Positions 8,908-18,565 of a DNA stretch of 64,000 nucleotides are shown one piece after another; the stretch's first letter is position 1; every line of letters starts with the position of its first letter. Under the pieces are notes generated by a model, which worked only from the letters and a program-made list of their open reading frames with translations, was not told the origin of the DNA and did not search any database. Made by a program: the position numbers and the translations under genes. The DNA is taken from NCBI GenBank assembly GCA_020635435.1, contig JACJZU010000002.1, positions 372,001-436,000 on the forward strand, in the 5' to 3' direction. The DNA is from Flavobacteriales bacterium (GTDB lineage Bacteria; Bacteroidota; Bacteroidia; NS11-12g; UBA9320).

Positions 8908-10794
8908 ATGTTCATATCGGCGCTGGAGCAGTATTGGAACTTCAATACTTTCCGTGACGGACAGTTGGAGGCGATTGAAGCCCTGGCATCCGGTAGGGAT
9001 ACGTTTGTTATGTTCCCCACGGGTGGAGGTAAATCGCTCTGTTATCAGGTACCGGCCGTAGTACTCGATGGTTGCTGCCTTGTTGTTTCGCCACTCATAG
9101 CGCTCATGAAAGATCAGGTCGATGCCCTTCTGGGCAAGGGAATACCGGCCGGGTTTATTCATTCGGGATTGAGTCGGCAGCAAGTGGTCAATGAAATGGA
9201 GTGCCTGATCTCTGGTTCGTACAAGTTGCTCTATGTGGCCCCCGAGCGTTTGCAAAGTCAGGAATTCAAAGGTTATCTGCGCAATGCGAAGATCTCGTTT
9301 TTGGCAGTAGACGAGGCCCACTGCATCAGTCAGTGGGGATTTGACTTCAGACCGGGCTACCGCAATATCCGCATCATTCGGGAAATTCATCCCAACATTC
9401 CGGTTATGGCTTTAACCGCATCTGCCACGCCACGGGTTAAAGCCGATATCATCGCTTCACTTGGATTGAGGAAACCATTTGAGATCCAGAAATCCTTCGC
9501 CAGACCCAATCTGTCGTACCGCGTGGATTATAAGGAGAATAAGATCGGGGCCATGATCGGAGAATTGCAAAAAAGTAGTGGAACTGCGCTGATCTACGTG
9601 CGGAATCGCCGGCTTACGCTGCAGATCGCAGAACAGGTTCGTCAGGCCGGATTTACTTGTCAGGCCTATCATGCCGGCATGTCGCACCTGGAGCGCATCA
9701 ACATACAGAAAGGATGGATGGACGGTGAATACCGCGTAGTAGTAGCCACCAATGCCTTTGGAATGGGCATCGATAAATCGAACGTTCGCCTGGTGATGCA
9801 CTATATGATCCCCGACAGCCTGGAGAGTTACTATCAGGAAGCAGGCAGAGCAGGTAGAGACGGAAAAGAGAGTAGTTGTGTGCTCTTTTACCGGGAAGAG
9901 GATGCCCAGGTATCAAGAAAAGGGGTGAACGCACAGTACCCCGGAGTGGCTTTTATCAATATGATGTACGAATCGCTGGCCAATTACCTCCAAATTCCCG
10001 TAGGTTCCGGGGAAGGTGTTACCTATGAATTTGAACTAAACGCCTTTGCGCAGAGATATAGTTACCCGGCGATTCAGGTATTTCATGCATTGAACAATCT
10101 CGAAAAGCTTGGATACATCAAAATGTCTGAAGCCGTTCACATACCGTCACGTGTTTTCTTCAAATTGAGCGGTACAGAACTTTACGCATTTCAGGTTCGC
10201 TATTTTTACTACGATGCCTTGCTAAAGGCATTGCTTCGGAGCTATGGAGGCATCATGACGGCACCGGTGCGCATACAGGAAAATAAGATAGCCGAATTGA
10301 TCGGTGTTCCAAAAGCTGAAGTGGTTCACTCGCTGAAGCAATTGGATGATATTGGTGTGTTGAACTATACCCCTTCGACCGATAAACCCACGATCACATT
10401 TTTAAGGAGCCGACCCCAGGAGATCAGTGATCCGGAACGACTGCTGGAGTTCAACCGGGAGCGAAATCTGGAGCGTATGGAAAAATTGATCGCCTACGCG
10501 GAAGCAGAGCAGTGTCGCATGCAGAACATATGCTCCTATTTTGGTGAAGAACTCGAACAATCCTGTGGAACGTGCGACATTTGCATGCTCCGCAAACGCA
10601 TCGAAGCCGGTGGGGGTAATTTTGGTACCGTTGCGCAACGGCTCGAGAATCTCCTGAAACAAGGTCCGGTTGCTTTCAGTGAGTTAGCCGAGCGTCTCGA
10701 AGCAAGTCCGGATATGACCCGTGAAGTGATACGCTGGTATGAAGCCGAGGGTAAAGTTCGCTTTGGGAAAGATCAGATCATCTATTGGAATTAG
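8908..10794 (+). CDS. recQ: ATP-dependent DNA helicase RecQ
   Basis: A 628-residue superfamily 2 helicase that unwinds DNA 3'-5' in recombination and repair. Walker A is FPTGGGKSLCYQ (about 35-46), Walker B is DEAH (about 135-138), and motif III is ALTASATPRV. Motif VI is YYQEAGRAGRDG. The RecQ zinc cysteines are visible near 536-560 (CRMQNICSYFG, CGTCDIC), followed by a winged-helix part. No clear HRDC domain is seen: the last 60 residues look like a small winged helix instead, so it is the short RecQ type common in Bacteroidota. It runs directly into the glycosyltransferase gene downstream. Confidence 0.95.
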   Translation: MFISALEQYWNFNTFRDGQLEAIEALASGRDTFVMFPTGGGKSLCYQVPAVVLDGCCLVVSPLIALMKDQVDALLGKGIPAGFIHSGLSRQQVVNEMECLISGSYKLLYVAPERLQSQEFKGYLRNAKISFLAVDEAHCISQWGFDFRPGYRNIRIIREIHPNIPVMALTASATPRVKADIIASLGLRKPFEIQKSFARPNLSYRVDYKENKIGAMIGELQKSSGTALIYVRNRRLTLQIAEQVRQAGFTCQAYHAGMSHLERINIQKGWMDGEYRVVVATNAFGMGIDKSNVRLVMHYMIPDSLESYYQEAGRAGRDGKESSCVLFYREEDAQVSRKGVNAQYPGVAFINMMYESLANYLQIPVGSGEGVTYEFELNAFAQRYSYPAIQVFHALNNLEKLGYIKMSEAVHIPSRVFFKLSGTELYAFQVRYFYYDALLKALLRSYGGIMTAPVRIQENKIAELIGVPKAEVVHSLKQLDDIGVLNYTPSTDKPTITFLRSRPQEISDPERLLEFNRERNLERMEKLIAYAEAEQCRMQNICSYFGEELEQSCGTCDICMLRKRIEAGGGNFGTVAQRLENLLKQGPVAFSELAERLEASPDMTREVIRWYEAEGKVRFGKDQIIYWN

Positions 10795-10799
10795 AGGAA

Positions 10800-11894
10800 T
10801 TGGCAAAGAGAATAGTATGCACAGTGAGTAACGATCTCAGCTACGATCAGCGGATGATTCGTATGTGTACGGCCATGGCGGAGGCCGGTTACGATGTGCT
10901 GCTCGCAGGCAGGCTGCTCCCCGATTCGATTCCCCTGAAGGACAAGGCATTTCAGCAAAAACGACTGAAGTGTGTCTTCTTGAAGGGACCACTTTTCTAC
11001 CTGGAGTTAAATCTCCGCATATTCTTTATGTTGATGCATTCCGAGTGTGACGCCATCTACTCCGTAGATCTGGACACTGTTCCCGGTGCTCGTCTCGCTC
11101 AGGCATTCCGTCGCAAACGCTGGATCTTCGATGCACATGAATTTTTTACCGAAGTACCTGAAGTGGTGAACCGCCCTTTGATAAAGCGTATTTGGAAGCA
11201 AGTTGAGCGCATGATCCTCAACAAAGCCGACCTCGTGATCACCGTAAGCGATTCAATCGCCAATGTATTTAAAAAATCAGCTAAAAGTCATGTGGTTGTC
11301 ATAAGAAACGTTCCATTTTTACGTTCTAGATCGGTAAAACACATGAAGAAGAACTTGAAAAAGCTGATCTATCAGGGGGCTCTCAATGAGGGGCGTTGCG
11401 TTGAGGCCTACATAGAGGCTTTAACCGAGCTGGAAGATGTAGAACTCATTCTGGCAGGTGAGGGGGATCTCAGTATGGCATTGAGAGCGTTAAGCCAACG
11501 ACTGAAAGTAGAAGATCGGGTGCACTTTCTAGGTAGGCTGGATCCGGAGCAGCTCTGGGAGCATACCTGTTCGGCTGCTATAGGGCTGAATGTTCTGGAG
11601 CACAAAGGACAGAGTTACTATTATTCGCTGAGCAATAAGTGCTTCGACTATATGCAGGCAGGCATACCACAATTGTGCAGCGATTTTCCGGAATATCGCG
11701 TTTTGAACGAAAACTGGGACTGTATGGTTTTCGCAGCACCGGAAGCACATGACATCGCAGAGAAGATCAAATGGCTGCTACATGACCGCGAGGCTTACCA
11801 TAAAATGGCGCAAAATGCAGAACTTGCTGCAAATCAGTTGAATTGGGAAATTGAAAAGCTAAAATTGCAGTCCGTTTATGAATCGATCGGCTAA
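10800..11894 (+). CDS. Glycosyltransferase family 4-type enzyme
   Basis: About 365 residues with a GT-B fold. The N-terminal Rossmann part begins RIVCTVSNDLSYDQRMIRM and contains FDAHEFFTEVPEV. The C-terminal donor-binding part contains LIYQGALNEGR, VHFLGRL and SNKCFDYMQAGIPQLCSDFPEYR, where the acidic nucleotide-sugar-binding helix is expected. No ATG fits: the frame opens at a TTG (10785) inside recQ, and a second TTG at 10800, just after the recQ stop, gives MAKRIVCTVSN and is preferred. The 3' end overlaps the next glycosyltransferase by 17 bases. Substrates are unknown; surface polysaccharide or glycolipid synthesis is likely. Confidence 0.85.
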   Translation: MAKRIVCTVSNDLSYDQRMIRMCTAMAEAGYDVLLAGRLLPDSIPLKDKAFQQKRLKCVFLKGPLFYLELNLRIFFMLMHSECDAIYSVDLDTVPGARLAQAFRRKRWIFDAHEFFTEVPEVVNRPLIKRIWKQVERMILNKADLVITVSDSIANVFKKSAKSHVVVIRNVPFLRSRSVKHMKKNLKKLIYQGALNEGRCVEAYIEALTELEDVELILAGEGDLSMALRALSQRLKVEDRVHFLGRLDPEQLWEHTCSAAIGLNVLEHKGQSYYYSLSNKCFDYMQAGIPQLCSDFPEYRVLNENWDCMVFAAPEAHDIAEKIKWLLHDREAYHKMAQNAELAANQLNWEIEKLKLQSVYESIG

Positions 11895-13026
11895 AAATAT
11901 CCATGTGGTGGCATTTGATGTGCCCTTCCCACCGGATTATGGCGGTGTGATCGATATCTACTATAAGATCAAGGCGCTGGCGGAGGCGGGTGTGAATGTT
12001 CATTTACATTGCTACACATACGGTCGTCCCGAGCACAGTGAGTTGGAATCGATCTGTGCCAGTGTGCGGTATTACCGGAGAAAGGTATTTAAGAACCCGA
12101 TCTACAGCAAGAAGCCGTACATCGTGGCCTCCCGGAATTCAGGGGCACTTATTGAAGATCTGTTGCAGGACGATTATCCGATCCTCTTTGAGGGCTTGCA
12201 TTGTACTTATTACCTAAGCGATAAGCGTTTGGCCGATCGTTTCAAGATCGTTCGCACCCACAATATTGAACATGAATACTATGCCCATCTCGAATTGGTG
12301 GAGAGCAACCTGTTCAAGAAATACTTCTTTCGGGTAGAAGCAGATCGTTTGAAGCGCTATGAGCGCATTTTAAGGCATGCACAGCTCATCGCTGCGATCT
12401 CCCCCAAAGATGAGGCGTACTTCGAAAAGAAATACGGAAATACCATACTGGTGCCGCCATTCCACAGAAATGAAGAAATGGAAACAAGCCCTGGTAAAGG
12501 TGAATTCATCCTCTATCATGGAAATCTGGCTGTTGGGGAGAATAACGAGGCCGCTCTCTTTCTGGTGAATGAGGTTTTTCCAACGTTGAGCATGCCGTGT
12601 TTAGTTGCCGGGAATGGGGCGAGCAGTGAATTGAGGGATAAAGTTGCCGAACTCAAACATGTAAGGCTTGTGGAGCATGTGACCACATCGGAGATCGAGG
12701 ATCTGATCCGAAGGGCGCATATCAATGTGTTACCAACGCACCAAAGCACCGGAATCAAGCTCAAATTGGTGAACGCATTGTACATGGGCCGGTTTTGTGT
12801 TGTGAACGACGCCATGGTTGATAAAACCGGGCTGGAACCGCTCTGTGTTCGGGCGAATACGTCGGAACAGTATATTCAGCAACTGGAACGCCTCTGGCAG
12901 GTTGAATTTGATCTGTTTGAAACAGACAGGCGATCCGAATTGTTATTTGAGAAGTTCAACAACCACCAAAGTGCGTTGAAGATTCTGGAAGCCGTAGAGG
13001 AATCCGAACCGAGCATGGTGGAGTGA
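11878..13026 (+). CDS. Glycosyltransferase (GT4-like)
   Basis: A 382-residue GT-B fold protein, partner of the preceding gene (17-base overlap). The N-terminus NIHVVAFDVPFPPDYGGVID is typical of GT4 enzymes, with the glycine-rich acceptor loop. RTHNIEHEYYAHLE in the middle matches the H-N-x-E-x-x-Y motif of this subgroup. The C-terminal half has YHGNLAVGENNEAALF, VAGNGAS and INVLPTHQSTGIKLKLVNALYMG, the nucleotide-sugar-binding region with the conserved K-L-K-x-x-x-A-L. The donor and acceptor cannot be deduced. The pair of enzymes probably adds successive sugars to one glycan. Confidence 0.85.
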   Translation: MNRSAKNIHVVAFDVPFPPDYGGVIDIYYKIKALAEAGVNVHLHCYTYGRPEHSELESICASVRYYRRKVFKNPIYSKKPYIVASRNSGALIEDLLQDDYPILFEGLHCTYYLSDKRLADRFKIVRTHNIEHEYYAHLELVESNLFKKYFFRVEADRLKRYERILRHAQLIAAISPKDEAYFEKKYGNTILVPPFHRNEEMETSPGKGEFILYHGNLAVGENNEAALFLVNEVFPTLSMPCLVAGNGASSELRDKVAELKHVRLVEHVTTSEIEDLIRRAHINVLPTHQSTGIKLKLVNALYMGRFCVVNDAMVDKTGLEPLCVRANTSEQYIQQLERLWQVEFDLFETDRRSELLFEKFNNHQSALKILEAVEESEPSMVE

Positions 13027-13053
13027 TCCTGATCCCAAGCGGGTGCTAAAGCG

Positions 13054-15195
13054 ATGAGTTCAAAACCCGAAGAGAAAGTTTTTGCCGTGAATGGCATGCA
13101 CTGTGCAGCATGTGCAGTGAACGTTGAGAAAGCCCTCTGTGAGCTGCCCGGGATCGATGAAGTTCATGTGAACATTGCTTCACACACGGCCACTGTTGCC
13201 GGCTCAAATTTGCCCAACACCATTGCAATGCGCAAAGCAGTTCGTTCAGCCGGTTATGATCTCATCGAGCGCGATTCAGCCAATGCATCACTCGGGGCAG
13301 AGTCCACACAGAGTAATACACCCCTGTGGGTAGGGGTGTTCTTCACAATTCCTCTTTTTGTTCTGTCCATGTGGATGGTTGAATTCACAGGAAAGCCTTT
13401 ATTGCTGGCCCTACTTGCCACTCCCGTCGTATTCTTCTCGGGCAGAGGTTTCTTCATACGGGCCTTGCGTATGCTGATGCATGGCCAGGCAGGGATGGAC
13501 AGTCTGGTGGCAATGGGCAGCGGAACAGCCTACCTGTTCAGCTTAGCAGCTTTGATCTTTCCCCAAAGGTTTGCCGATGCGGGTCTCGATCACGTTTATT
13601 ATTTTGAAACGGCCGCCGTGATCATTACGCTCATATTGCTCGGCAAGCATCTTGAACACAGGGCCACAACCCGGGCCGGGGATTCCATGCGGCGTCTGTT
13701 ACAGGGCCAACCCGGCGAGGCGATACGGATTCGGAATGATCAACAGGAAACAGTAGCCGTTTCGGCATTGGTCGTAGGAGATGTTGTGCTCCTCAAACCC
13801 GGTCAGGTTTTTCCTGTGGACGGTGTGATCCGCAGCGGCAGTGCCTTTGTGCGGGAGGAAATGCTTACGGGCGAGTCGGAGCCAAAATCACGCACCATTG
13901 GCGACACGGTTCTGGCAGGTAGCTTGAACACCGACGGAATGCTGCATATCGAAACCCGGCAGGCGGGAAAGGATCGTGTAATAGAGCGGATCGCAGAATT
14001 GGTCAGTCGTGCACAGGCCCGGAAATCGAAGATCCAGGAGTTTGCCGATACTGTAAGTGGGTGGTTCGCTTTGGCCGTATTGGCCATAGCCCTGGTAACA
14101 GCCGTTGTGTGGTATCGATACAACGGCATGGAAATGGCACTCTATACGGCTTTGAGTGTGATGGTCATTGCCTGTCCTTGTGCACTTGGTTTGGCAACAC
14201 CCACTGCGATGATGGTAGGTTTGGGACGGGCTGCGCGCAAGGGTATAGTCGTTAAGGACGGCACACAGTTCCAGTTGGCATCGAGCTGTACGGATATAGT
14301 CTTCGATAAAACAGGAACCCTCACGGATGGGCTACCTACAGTTCGGGCGATCGAGTGGTTCGGATCGTCTTCGGAGAAACGGGCGGAACTCACGGACCTG
14401 CTTTATACTCTGGAGAGTTATTCGTCGCATCCATTGGCTGGCGCAGTAGTGAATTATTTGGGGGAAAGACAGGAGATCGATATTGATGTATTTCGGGAGA
14501 TTCCCGGTAAGGGTTTGGAAGCGAGGCGGGGAGAAGTCACTTATTACTTGGGTAATTCAACATTAATGGCCGAACGTGGTATTGAGACCTCAAGTGGATC
14601 CGGAACCTGGTTCGCTTCGGATCAAATATTGGCCCGTATTGAATTTGAAGACCGAATTCGGGAAGGGGTTCCCGAATTGCTCCAGGAAATGCGTTCAAGA
14701 AACCTGCGCATTCATCTGCTATCGGGCGACTCGCCTGAAAAAGTGGAAGAATTGCGCAATAAACTGGGAATTGATCAGGCAATGGGTGGTGTCCTGCCAA
14801 CTGCTAAATTGGAATATATCAACAAGCTTAGGCATGAAGGGAAACGGGTGTTGATGCTGGGCGACGGTATCAACGACGGTCCGGCACTGGCACATGCCGA
14901 TGTGGGCATTGCCATGGGTACCGGATCCGATCTGGCTATAGAGCACGCAGGGATCAGTCTGATGCATGGGGATCTTTCCAAATTGATCCGATTGCTCGAT
15001 CTTTCGAAGCGAACGCTCCGCACCATTCATCAAAATTACTTTTGGGCCTTTTCATATAACCTGGTTGCCATACCTGTAGCTGCCGGCTTGTTGTATCCTC
15101 TGAACGGTTATTTGCTGAATCCAATGCTCGCCGCATTGGCAATGGCCTTTAGTTCAATATCGGTTGTATTGAATAGTCTGCGATTCGCCCGCTGA
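13054..15195 (+). CDS. copA: Copper-translocating P1B-type ATPase
   Basis: A 713-residue heavy-metal ATPase that exports Cu(I) across the inner membrane. An N-terminal HMA domain carries the metal-binding GMHCAAC (Cys17, Cys20). Six to eight membrane segments follow. The transmembrane metal site is CPC in VIACPCALGLATPTA (about 373-375), the phosphorylated Asp is in DKTGTLTDG (about 418), the HP motif is SSHPLAGAV, and the hinge is GDGINDGPALAHADVGIAMG. The TGES actuator loop reads LTGESEP. All residues needed for activity are present. It starts 28 bases after the glycosyltransferase gene and may be read from the same transcript. Confidence 0.95.
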   Translation: MSSKPEEKVFAVNGMHCAACAVNVEKALCELPGIDEVHVNIASHTATVAGSNLPNTIAMRKAVRSAGYDLIERDSANASLGAESTQSNTPLWVGVFFTIPLFVLSMWMVEFTGKPLLLALLATPVVFFSGRGFFIRALRMLMHGQAGMDSLVAMGSGTAYLFSLAALIFPQRFADAGLDHVYYFETAAVIITLILLGKHLEHRATTRAGDSMRRLLQGQPGEAIRIRNDQQETVAVSALVVGDVVLLKPGQVFPVDGVIRSGSAFVREEMLTGESEPKSRTIGDTVLAGSLNTDGMLHIETRQAGKDRVIERIAELVSRAQARKSKIQEFADTVSGWFALAVLAIALVTAVVWYRYNGMEMALYTALSVMVIACPCALGLATPTAMMVGLGRAARKGIVVKDGTQFQLASSCTDIVFDKTGTLTDGLPTVRAIEWFGSSSEKRAELTDLLYTLESYSSHPLAGAVVNYLGERQEIDIDVFREIPGKGLEARRGEVTYYLGNSTLMAERGIETSSGSGTWFASDQILARIEFEDRIREGVPELLQEMRSRNLRIHLLSGDSPEKVEELRNKLGIDQAMGGVLPTAKLEYINKLRHEGKRVLMLGDGINDGPALAHADVGIAMGTGSDLAIEHAGISLMHGDLSKLIRLLDLSKRTLRTIHQNYFWAFSYNLVAIPVAAGLLYPLNGYLLNPMLAALAMAFSSISVVLNSLRFAR

Positions 15196-15380
15196 TCGTA
15201 ATGCTTTGAGATCTGAGCTGTTGTTGAGTATATAGCACCGATCGATTCTGTGGTTGAATCCCATAGTATCGTGAGTAGAACAGGGTATGAACGGCTTTGG
15301 CTTCGTGCCGGTTCAATGGATACAAGTAGCTCTTCAACAGGAACGAACCGGAAGAGTGATATCCGTCGTATCTTTCGTGC

Positions 15381-16055
15381 ATGAAAGTTGTGATCACAGG
15401 TACCACCGGCATGGTGGGCAAAGGTGTATTATATGTTTGTCTGGAGGACGAGTCCATCGATTCCGTGCTTACCGTGTCCCGTTCGACTTGCGGGATCGAG
15501 CATCCAAAACTGAAAGAGATACTGCATAACGACTTCATGGACGTATCGCCACTCCAGAATGAAATGGCGGGTTACGATGCCTGTTTCTTTTGTTTGGGAG
15601 TGAGCGCTGCCGGTTTGAATGAGGCGGCATATACCAAGTTGACCTACGACCTTACACTTCACTTTGCCTCAACCTTTCTGGCAGCTAATCCGAATGCTCA
15701 GTTCAGTTACATAAGTGGAGCCGGGACAGACAGCTCTGAGAAGGGACGAATGATGTGGGCACGAGTGAAGGGTAGGACCGAAAATACCCTCTTGAACCTG
15801 GGATTCTCGCGGGCCTGGATGTTTCGACCCGGATTTATCCAACCCATGCGAGGAATCCGGTCTAAAACAGCCTGGTATCAGTTCTTTTATAATGTGCTTT
15901 CCCCGTTTTATTCGCTCCTCCGTAAATTGCCCAAATATGTAACCGATACGGATACGCTTGGAAGGGCAATGATCCGCGTTGCCCGCGAAGGTTATAAAGG
16001 AGCTGTTCTGGAATCAATTGATATCAATGCAGTTGGACGTCAGGCCCGGAATTAA
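15381..16055 (+). CDS. NAD(P)-binding Rossmann-fold protein (atypical SDR)
   Basis: A 224-residue atypical short-chain dehydrogenase. The dinucleotide-binding motif TGTTGMVGKGVL lies at residues 6-17, matching the TGxxGxxG pattern of atypical/extended SDRs. The segment FSYISGAGTD corresponds to the active-site strand; the usual YxxxK is replaced by MMWARVKGRTE, as in related epimerase-like proteins, so catalysis is uncertain. FRPGFIQPMRG is another family signature. The 185-base gap before it holds no other gene. A TATCTTTC box at 15368-15375 is close to the -7 consensus but very near the ATG. Confidence 0.75.
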   Translation: MKVVITGTTGMVGKGVLYVCLEDESIDSVLTVSRSTCGIEHPKLKEILHNDFMDVSPLQNEMAGYDACFFCLGVSAAGLNEAAYTKLTYDLTLHFASTFLAANPNAQFSYISGAGTDSSEKGRMMWARVKGRTENTLLNLGFSRAWMFRPGFIQPMRGIRSKTAWYQFFYNVLSPFYSLLRKLPKYVTDTDTLGRAMIRVAREGYKGAVLESIDINAVGRQARN

Positions 16056-16076
16056 CCCGGCAGTAAAATAATAAGT

Positions 16077-16616
16077 ATGGAAGAGGAAGTTTTGCGATAT
16101 CCGATCGGCCGGTTCAGGAGGCCTTCAAGTATAAGTCCTGAAGAGCTGCGAACAATGATCGATACGATCAAACAATTGCCCGCAAAATTGAAGGAGGTTC
16201 TTAGCGGGGTTCCAGATGCGTTGTTGGATCGGAATTACCGTCCCGGTGGCTGGTCGGTCCGACAGGTCGTGCACCATCTTGCCGATAGCCACATGAATTG
16301 TCTGCTGCGTTTCAAATTGGCATTAACCGAGGATAATCCGACTATAAAACCCTATTTGGAGGCCGAGTGGGCTGAACTTTCGGATTCCAGGGAGATGAAT
16401 ATTGACGTTTCCCTCTTGATCCTTGAAGGCGTGCATGCGCGTTTAACGCATTTGCTCAAAGGCATGAAAGAGTCGGACTTTTCCCGAACATTCCACCACC
16501 CGGAACATGGACGGGATATGCGTTTAGATACCACACTTGCTTTGTACGCGTGGCATAGCGAGCACCATCTGGCACATATAACCGTGGCACTGCATCAAAC
16601 CGATTCAGACCATTAA
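16077..16616 (+). CDS. DinB/YfiT-like metal-dependent protein (putative bacillithiol transferase family)
   Basis: A 179-residue four-helix-bundle protein of the DinB superfamily, YfiT/BstA branch. It begins with the family signature YPIGRF near residue 8. The three histidines expected to bind a metal ion are visible in VVHHLADSH (about 60-68) and WHSEHHLAHI (about 158-167). Related proteins are annotated as putative thiol-S-transferases or metal-dependent hydrolases, mostly by homology. It lies 21 bases after the Rossmann-fold gene and is probably co-transcribed with it. Confidence 0.8.
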   Translation: MEEEVLRYPIGRFRRPSSISPEELRTMIDTIKQLPAKLKEVLSGVPDALLDRNYRPGGWSVRQVVHHLADSHMNCLLRFKLALTEDNPTIKPYLEAEWAELSDSREMNIDVSLLILEGVHARLTHLLKGMKESDFSRTFHHPEHGRDMRLDTTLALYAWHSEHHLAHITVALHQTDSDH

Positions 16617-16650
16617 TGTACGCAAACTCAGGCCTTTCCAACACGATCGG

Positions 16651-17385
16651 ATGAACTGGGAATACCTGCTGCTGTTCATTACACTCGCTCTGATCGCGGA
16701 GATATTGGGCACATTGGGTGGATTTGGGTCATCTATGCTCTTTGTGCCGATGGCCGGCTATTTCCTCGATTTTCATTCGGTTTTGGGCATAACAGCGCTG
16801 TTTCACGTGTCGAGCAATCTCACCAAGATCGTGCTGTTTCGAAAGGGTTTCGACAAACAGCTAATTCTTTTTCTGGGTGTGCCGGCGGTTGTATTCGTGA
16901 TCGTAGGTGCCTGGATGAGCAAATGGGTAGATCCGGCCGGACTAAAGATCGGACTGGCATTTTTTCTGATCGTAAGCAGTGTGCTCTTCTTGAGATATCC
17001 CACCATCCGGGTACAAGCCAATGTGCGCAACAGCATTGCCGGAGGCGTTTTATCCGGAGGAATAGCCGGCGTGATAGGTACGGGCGGCGCGATCCGGGGA
17101 ATAACACTCGCCGCATTTGATCTTCGTCCGGATGTGTTCATTGCCACCTCGGCGATCATCGATATGGGCGTGGATTCCAGTCGTACCGTTGTTTATTGGA
17201 TGAACGGCTACATACATCAGCACGACCTCTACCTCGTTCCATTCCTGATCGCGGCAAGTATCGCAGGGACTTACACGGGCAAAGTGATCCTGAAAAGGGT
17301 ATCTCAAGAGAAGTTCAAGAGGTTTGTTCTTGTTCTGGTACTTCTTACCGGCTTGCTGACCCTCGCAGACACCATTCGGGGCTAA
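16651..17385 (+). CDS. TauE/SafE family sulfite/organosulfonate exporter
   Basis: A 244-residue inner-membrane protein with about seven or eight hydrophobic segments. The two half-repeats of the TauE/SafE family are visible: GTLGGFGSSMLFVPM in the first half and SGGIAGVIGTGGAIRGITLAAF in the second, both glycine-rich. Family members are predicted to move sulfite, sulfoacetate or related anions; the substrate here is unknown. It starts 34 bases after the DinB-like gene. An imperfect palindrome follows its stop codon. Confidence 0.85.
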   Translation: MNWEYLLLFITLALIAEILGTLGGFGSSMLFVPMAGYFLDFHSVLGITALFHVSSNLTKIVLFRKGFDKQLILFLGVPAVVFVIVGAWMSKWVDPAGLKIGLAFFLIVSSVLFLRYPTIRVQANVRNSIAGGVLSGGIAGVIGTGGAIRGITLAAFDLRPDVFIATSAIIDMGVDSSRTVVYWMNGYIHQHDLYLVPFLIAASIAGTYTGKVILKRVSQEKFKRFVLVLVLLTGLLTLADTIRG

Positions 17386-17390
17386 CTTCT

Positions 17391-17460
17391 TTCAGTTGAT
17401 CAATTGAAGATTGAAATAATTGATCGCCGCAGCTTCAGATCAGAATATGTCATATATTTG
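17391..17460 (+). promoter_or_regulatory. Dyad and -7 box upstream of the cytochrome c gene
   Basis: TTCAGTTGATCAATTGAA (17391-17408) is an 18-base palindrome with one mismatched pair, just after the TauE stop. TATATTTG at 17453-17460 is a perfect TAnnTTTG box, about 100 bases upstream of the cytochrome start. No TTG is correctly spaced for a -33 element, so the promoter is tentative. Confidence 0.35.
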
Positions 17461-17561
17461 ATAGAGCGGATCTGCAGCCCGGAGGGGTAGTCTGTTTAGC
17501 GGTTGATCGAAGTCCGGGGCATTTGGCCACAAAAACCAATTAACTCGATATCAATCGCATT

Positions 17562-18560
17562 ATGAAAACTTTCGTCAAAATTTTAAAGTGGACCGGCCTG
17601 GTATTACTTATCGTAATTGCCGGTTTGGTTCTGTTCATTCAATTTTCCTGGAACCGGGATTATGAAGCCCCATTTCCGGAGATCGCAGCTGCTACGGATT
17701 CGGCATCAATTGCACGGGGAGCTTATCTGGCCAATGGGATCTCCCATTGCAATACCTGCCACATTCCCAATGACAAAATTGATGCGCTGGTAGCTGGTGA
17801 AAAGGTCCCTATGAGTGGAGGTTTGGAGTTTGAGATCCCTGGATTCGGCACATTCCGCACACCCAACATCACTCCGGATGCGGAGACCGGGATCGGCAAG
17901 TTAAGCGATGCCGAAATTGCGCGCGCAATTCGTTATGGCGTGAGTCACAAAGGCAAGGCCATGGTCCCATTCATGTCATTCCAGGGTATGTCCGACACGG
18001 ATCTCGCCTGTGTGATCGGGTATTTGCGGAGTTTGGAGCCCGTTTCGCACAAAGTTGAAGATCATGAGTTCGGTTTCATAGGGAAAGCACTATTGGCATT
18101 CGGTTTAATGAAACCTGTTGGACCCAAGGATACCCCTGAGAAATTTGTAGAACCGGATACGACGGAGGCTTATGGCAGATATCTGGTTTATCAAATGGGA
18201 AATTGTCAACCGTGTCATACAGAAGTGGATATGGCCACCATGCAGCCCAAAGGTCCCGAACTGGCCGGCAAAGGAGCCTTCCCGGCGGATAAACTCACAA
18301 AAGGATATTCGTTTCTCTCTCCCAATTTAACACCCGATCCCGAAACCGGTGTTCTAGCAGATTGGACCGAAACCCATTTCATCGAACGTTTCAAACAGGG
18401 ACGCGTCCATGAAGGCTCTCCAATGCCTTGGGAATCCTTTCAAAATCTGGAAGAACTTGAGCTCAAGGCAATTTACCGATTCCTCATGGCTCAGAAACCG
18501 GTGAAGAATGCGGTTGAGAAAACGGTATTCGAGCCGGGAGAATCACTGCCCAGATCCTGA
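17562..18560 (+). CDS. Diheme cytochrome c, membrane-anchored
   Basis: A 332-residue protein with an N-terminal hydrophobic anchor (LVLLIVIAGLVLFIQF), so the heme domains lie in the periplasm. Two CxxCH heme c sites are present: CNTCH near residues 63-67 and CQPCH near 216-220. Each is followed by an NITPD or NLTPDPETG segment, and candidate distal methionines are available (for example MSGG, MPW). The layout is that of diheme c-type cytochromes that pass electrons from dehydrogenases. The next gene starts only 5 bases downstream. Confidence 0.88.
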   Translation: MKTFVKILKWTGLVLLIVIAGLVLFIQFSWNRDYEAPFPEIAAATDSASIARGAYLANGISHCNTCHIPNDKIDALVAGEKVPMSGGLEFEIPGFGTFRTPNITPDAETGIGKLSDAEIARAIRYGVSHKGKAMVPFMSFQGMSDTDLACVIGYLRSLEPVSHKVEDHEFGFIGKALLAFGLMKPVGPKDTPEKFVEPDTTEAYGRYLVYQMGNCQPCHTEVDMATMQPKGPELAGKGAFPADKLTKGYSFLSPNLTPDPETGVLADWTETHFIERFKQGRVHEGSPMPWESFQNLEELELKAIYRFLMAQKPVKNAVEKTVFEPGESLPRS

Positions 18561-18565
18561 ATGAA